This document shows positions 62,765 through 64,000 of a DNA stretch of 64,000 nucleotides, piece after piece. This stretch comes from Gardnerella greenwoodii 00703Dmash (GTDB lineage Bacteria > Actinomycetota > Actinomycetes > Actinomycetales > Bifidobacteriaceae): positions 62,001 through 126,000 of the forward strand of contig NZ_ADEV01000007.1 of the NCBI RefSeq assembly GCF_000263635.1, in the 5' to 3' direction. The notes beneath the pieces were generated by a model, which saw only the letters and a list, made by a program, of their open reading frames with translations, searched no databases and was not told where the DNA came from. A program made the translations under genes and the position numbers. Each line of letters opens with the position of its first letter. The first letter of the stretch is position 1.

Positions 62765-64000
62765 ATGTTACCAGCAAAGTTCCGTGGATTCGCATCACGA
62801 GTGGGTCGTCTTGCGTCGCGCGCTTTGGCTTGGCGTAAGACCAGCGAGCGCGATGCCGCCGTTCGTACTTCCAGCAACGTCACCATCGCTTGCACTGCTC
62901 ACCCAGCACACACTCTTCGTCGCGCGCTTTTCGCAATGTTCGTAGCCGCCGCCACCATAGTAACCATGCTCATAGTGCCGCCGGTAAAAGAAGCAAATGC
63001 AACTCAGGCTTGGTGGGATTACGCTGGCAATGGCTACTTTACTGATGGCAACTTCTGGGTTGGCGATGCTGTTCGTGATATCTCTATTACCTATCCGAAT
63101 ATTGAATATAATCAGTGGGATAGTGATTATGGTAAAAGCGGAACTAAGATCAGCTGGGATATTGTTTTCAACCAGGAGTCCATTGGGTTTGCTTCTGCTT
63201 CGTTGAAACAACTTCCTCACGGCAATCAGCCTAAGGATGGTGCGTCTTGGGAAGGTAGACCGCTTTTTATTGTTTTTCTTCCAAAGGGTCTTAGGGATGG
63301 GGATAGAAATAATAAGAGTTCTGTTTACATTACACGAACGAAAACAGTGCGTACCTTTGACAATGAATTACATAAATTTGTATTTTCAAATGAAGTAAAA
63401 CATAATCACCAACGTCCTGCAGAATTTGCTACAGGTAGGAATTACTCTTACGCTGATGGCGATAAAGATTTTCAGACTGTTTGGAATGCAACTTTTGGTA
63501 AATATGGCGAGAAGGCTACTTGCGGCGAATTTAAGGATCAATATGGTTTTTGTGAAATTCGCAAGTGGCGAGGTAGTCCGAATAATCCAAATGATTCCAG
63601 CAATAAGTTTGGTCGCGTGCTAGCCGATTGGGGACAGGCTGATACTACTTATGGATATAAGTGGCACATAGAGGCTTTCGTTGAGGATGGTGTTAATCCG
63701 GAAACATTGCCTATTATCGCTGGTTGGAATTCAAATGGTACTCTTGGCAGTTGGGGAAGTGGTACACGTAACAAGTGGGCTGCTATGGGTCCATTTGATA
63801 CTGATGGCGATGGTATTCCTGATTACGTTGAGCATCAAGTAAAAATGAATCCGACAAATGGCGATGAGATTTCATACCCTCAATACAATAATTCAGATGA
63901 TAAAAAGTATGGGCAAGATAATATTCCTATTACTACATATCATCGCCCTGTTACAGTGAAACCGTTTGCAAGAACCGGTGAGTGGGGAGGTGATTCTTCG
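62765..64000 (+). CDS. Large secreted/surface protein, N-terminal part (3' end outside window)
   Basis: The frame is open for all 412 codons to the window end. A basic, roughly 50-residue extension precedes a hydrophobic core (LFAMFVAAATIVTMLIV) and a cleavage-like end KEANA, i.e. an extended signal peptide as found on large Gram-positive surface proteins. The mature part is rich in Trp, Asn, Gly and Asp, with two nearby cysteines (TCGEF, FCEIRKW). Near residue 345 it has a thrombospondin type 3-like calcium motif, DTDGDGIPDYVEHQ. Adhesin-like Gardnerella/bifidobacterial surface proteins share this design, but a wall anchor is not visible yet. AGGAAGGCGAG precedes the ATG. Confidence 0.8.
   Translation, partial: MLPAKFRGFASRVGRLASRALAWRKTSERDAAVRTSSNVTIACTAHPAHTLRRALFAMFVAAATIVTMLIVPPVKEANATQAWWDYAGNGYFTDGNFWVGDAVRDISITYPNIEYNQWDSDYGKSGTKISWDIVFNQESIGFASASLKQLPHGNQPKDGASWEGRPLFIVFLPKGLRDGDRNNKSSVYITRTKTVRTFDNELHKFVFSNEVKHNHQRPAEFATGRNYSYADGDKDFQTVWNATFGKYGEKATCGEFKDQYGFCEIRKWRGSPNNPNDSSNKFGRVLADWGQADTTYGYKWHIEAFVEDGVNPETLPIIAGWNSNGTLGSWGSGTRNKWAAMGPFDTDGDGIPDYVEHQVKMNPTNGDEISYPQYNNSDDKKYGQDNIPITTYHRPVTVKPFARTGEWGGDSS

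Overview
The window looks like chromosomal DNA of a low-GC member of the Bifidobacteriaceae, most likely Gardnerella. This is an inference from protein-level recognition and gene order; no database search was possible. Actinobacterial signatures are the order rpsD - histidine phosphatase - DUF948 - DUF6167-like - alaS - ruvX - mltG - A24 peptidase - aroC - aroK/aroB - aroQ - pyrG, the adjacent DUF3043 and DUF4191 genes, a DUF2530 protein and SufU-type Fe-S assembly. The DNA is nevertheless AT-rich, and intergenic spaces are full of short direct repeats. I see no insertion sequence, prophage or CRISPR array.

Layout. 0-4.6 kb: the 3' end of recG, a PfkB kinase with an HTH, then the rpsF-ssb-rpsR-rplI operon ending in a strong terminator. 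4.7-11 kb: a zinc-ribbon membrane protein, then on the minus strand the upper mevalonate pathway (thiolase, mvaA, mvaS) and xpt. 11.2-16.5 kb: PcrA/UvrD helicase and a DUF4418-FtsX-ATPase ABC cassette. 16.6-29.6 kb: rpsD, the DUF948/alaS/ruvX/mltG block, the shikimate genes and pyrG. 29.6-36.8 kb: the sufBDCSUT operon and a HAD protein. 37-39.9 kb: a minus-strand pair of uncharacterised genes, a TPR-nucleotidyltransferase-like DUF4037 protein and a DUF4125 protein, preceded by a four-copy operator-like array. 39.9-49.6 kb: tRNA-Pro, lysS, gpmA, phoU, a divergent histidine kinase lacking its phospho-acceptor histidine, DUF2530, two secreted or anchored wall hydrolases (CHAP, NlpC/P60) and a universal stress protein. 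50-57 kb: a GT4 glycosyltransferase, OsmC, thyA-folA, LMW phosphatase, M20 peptidase, DUF3043 and DUF4191. 57.5-61.2 kb: a TPP riboswitch controlling a YkoE/YkoD-YkoC-type ECF transporter in which both ATPases and the EcfT subunit form one polypeptide. 61.5-64 kb: tRNA-Arg, a 1.2 kb gene-free repeat region with a poly-G tract, and the start of a large secreted protein that runs off the window.

The most unusual signal is a set of intergenic tandem arrays with a 52-54 bp period built on palindromes. There are three sequence families: CTCCAAACGYG arms or the related ACATTTGCCG form (period 53-54); CTGCG/GTGTCT ... GGACA/TGCAG arms (period 52); and CTTTACA-N4-TGTAAAG (period 52). The third lies only before the DUF4037/DUF4125 genes, with one perfect copy between phoU and the histidine kinase, so it looks like a shared operator linking these loci. 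A second theme is short in-frame tandem repeats inserted into otherwise conserved enzymes (RecG, PcrA, ABC ATPase, SufS, SufU, DHFR, YkoD).
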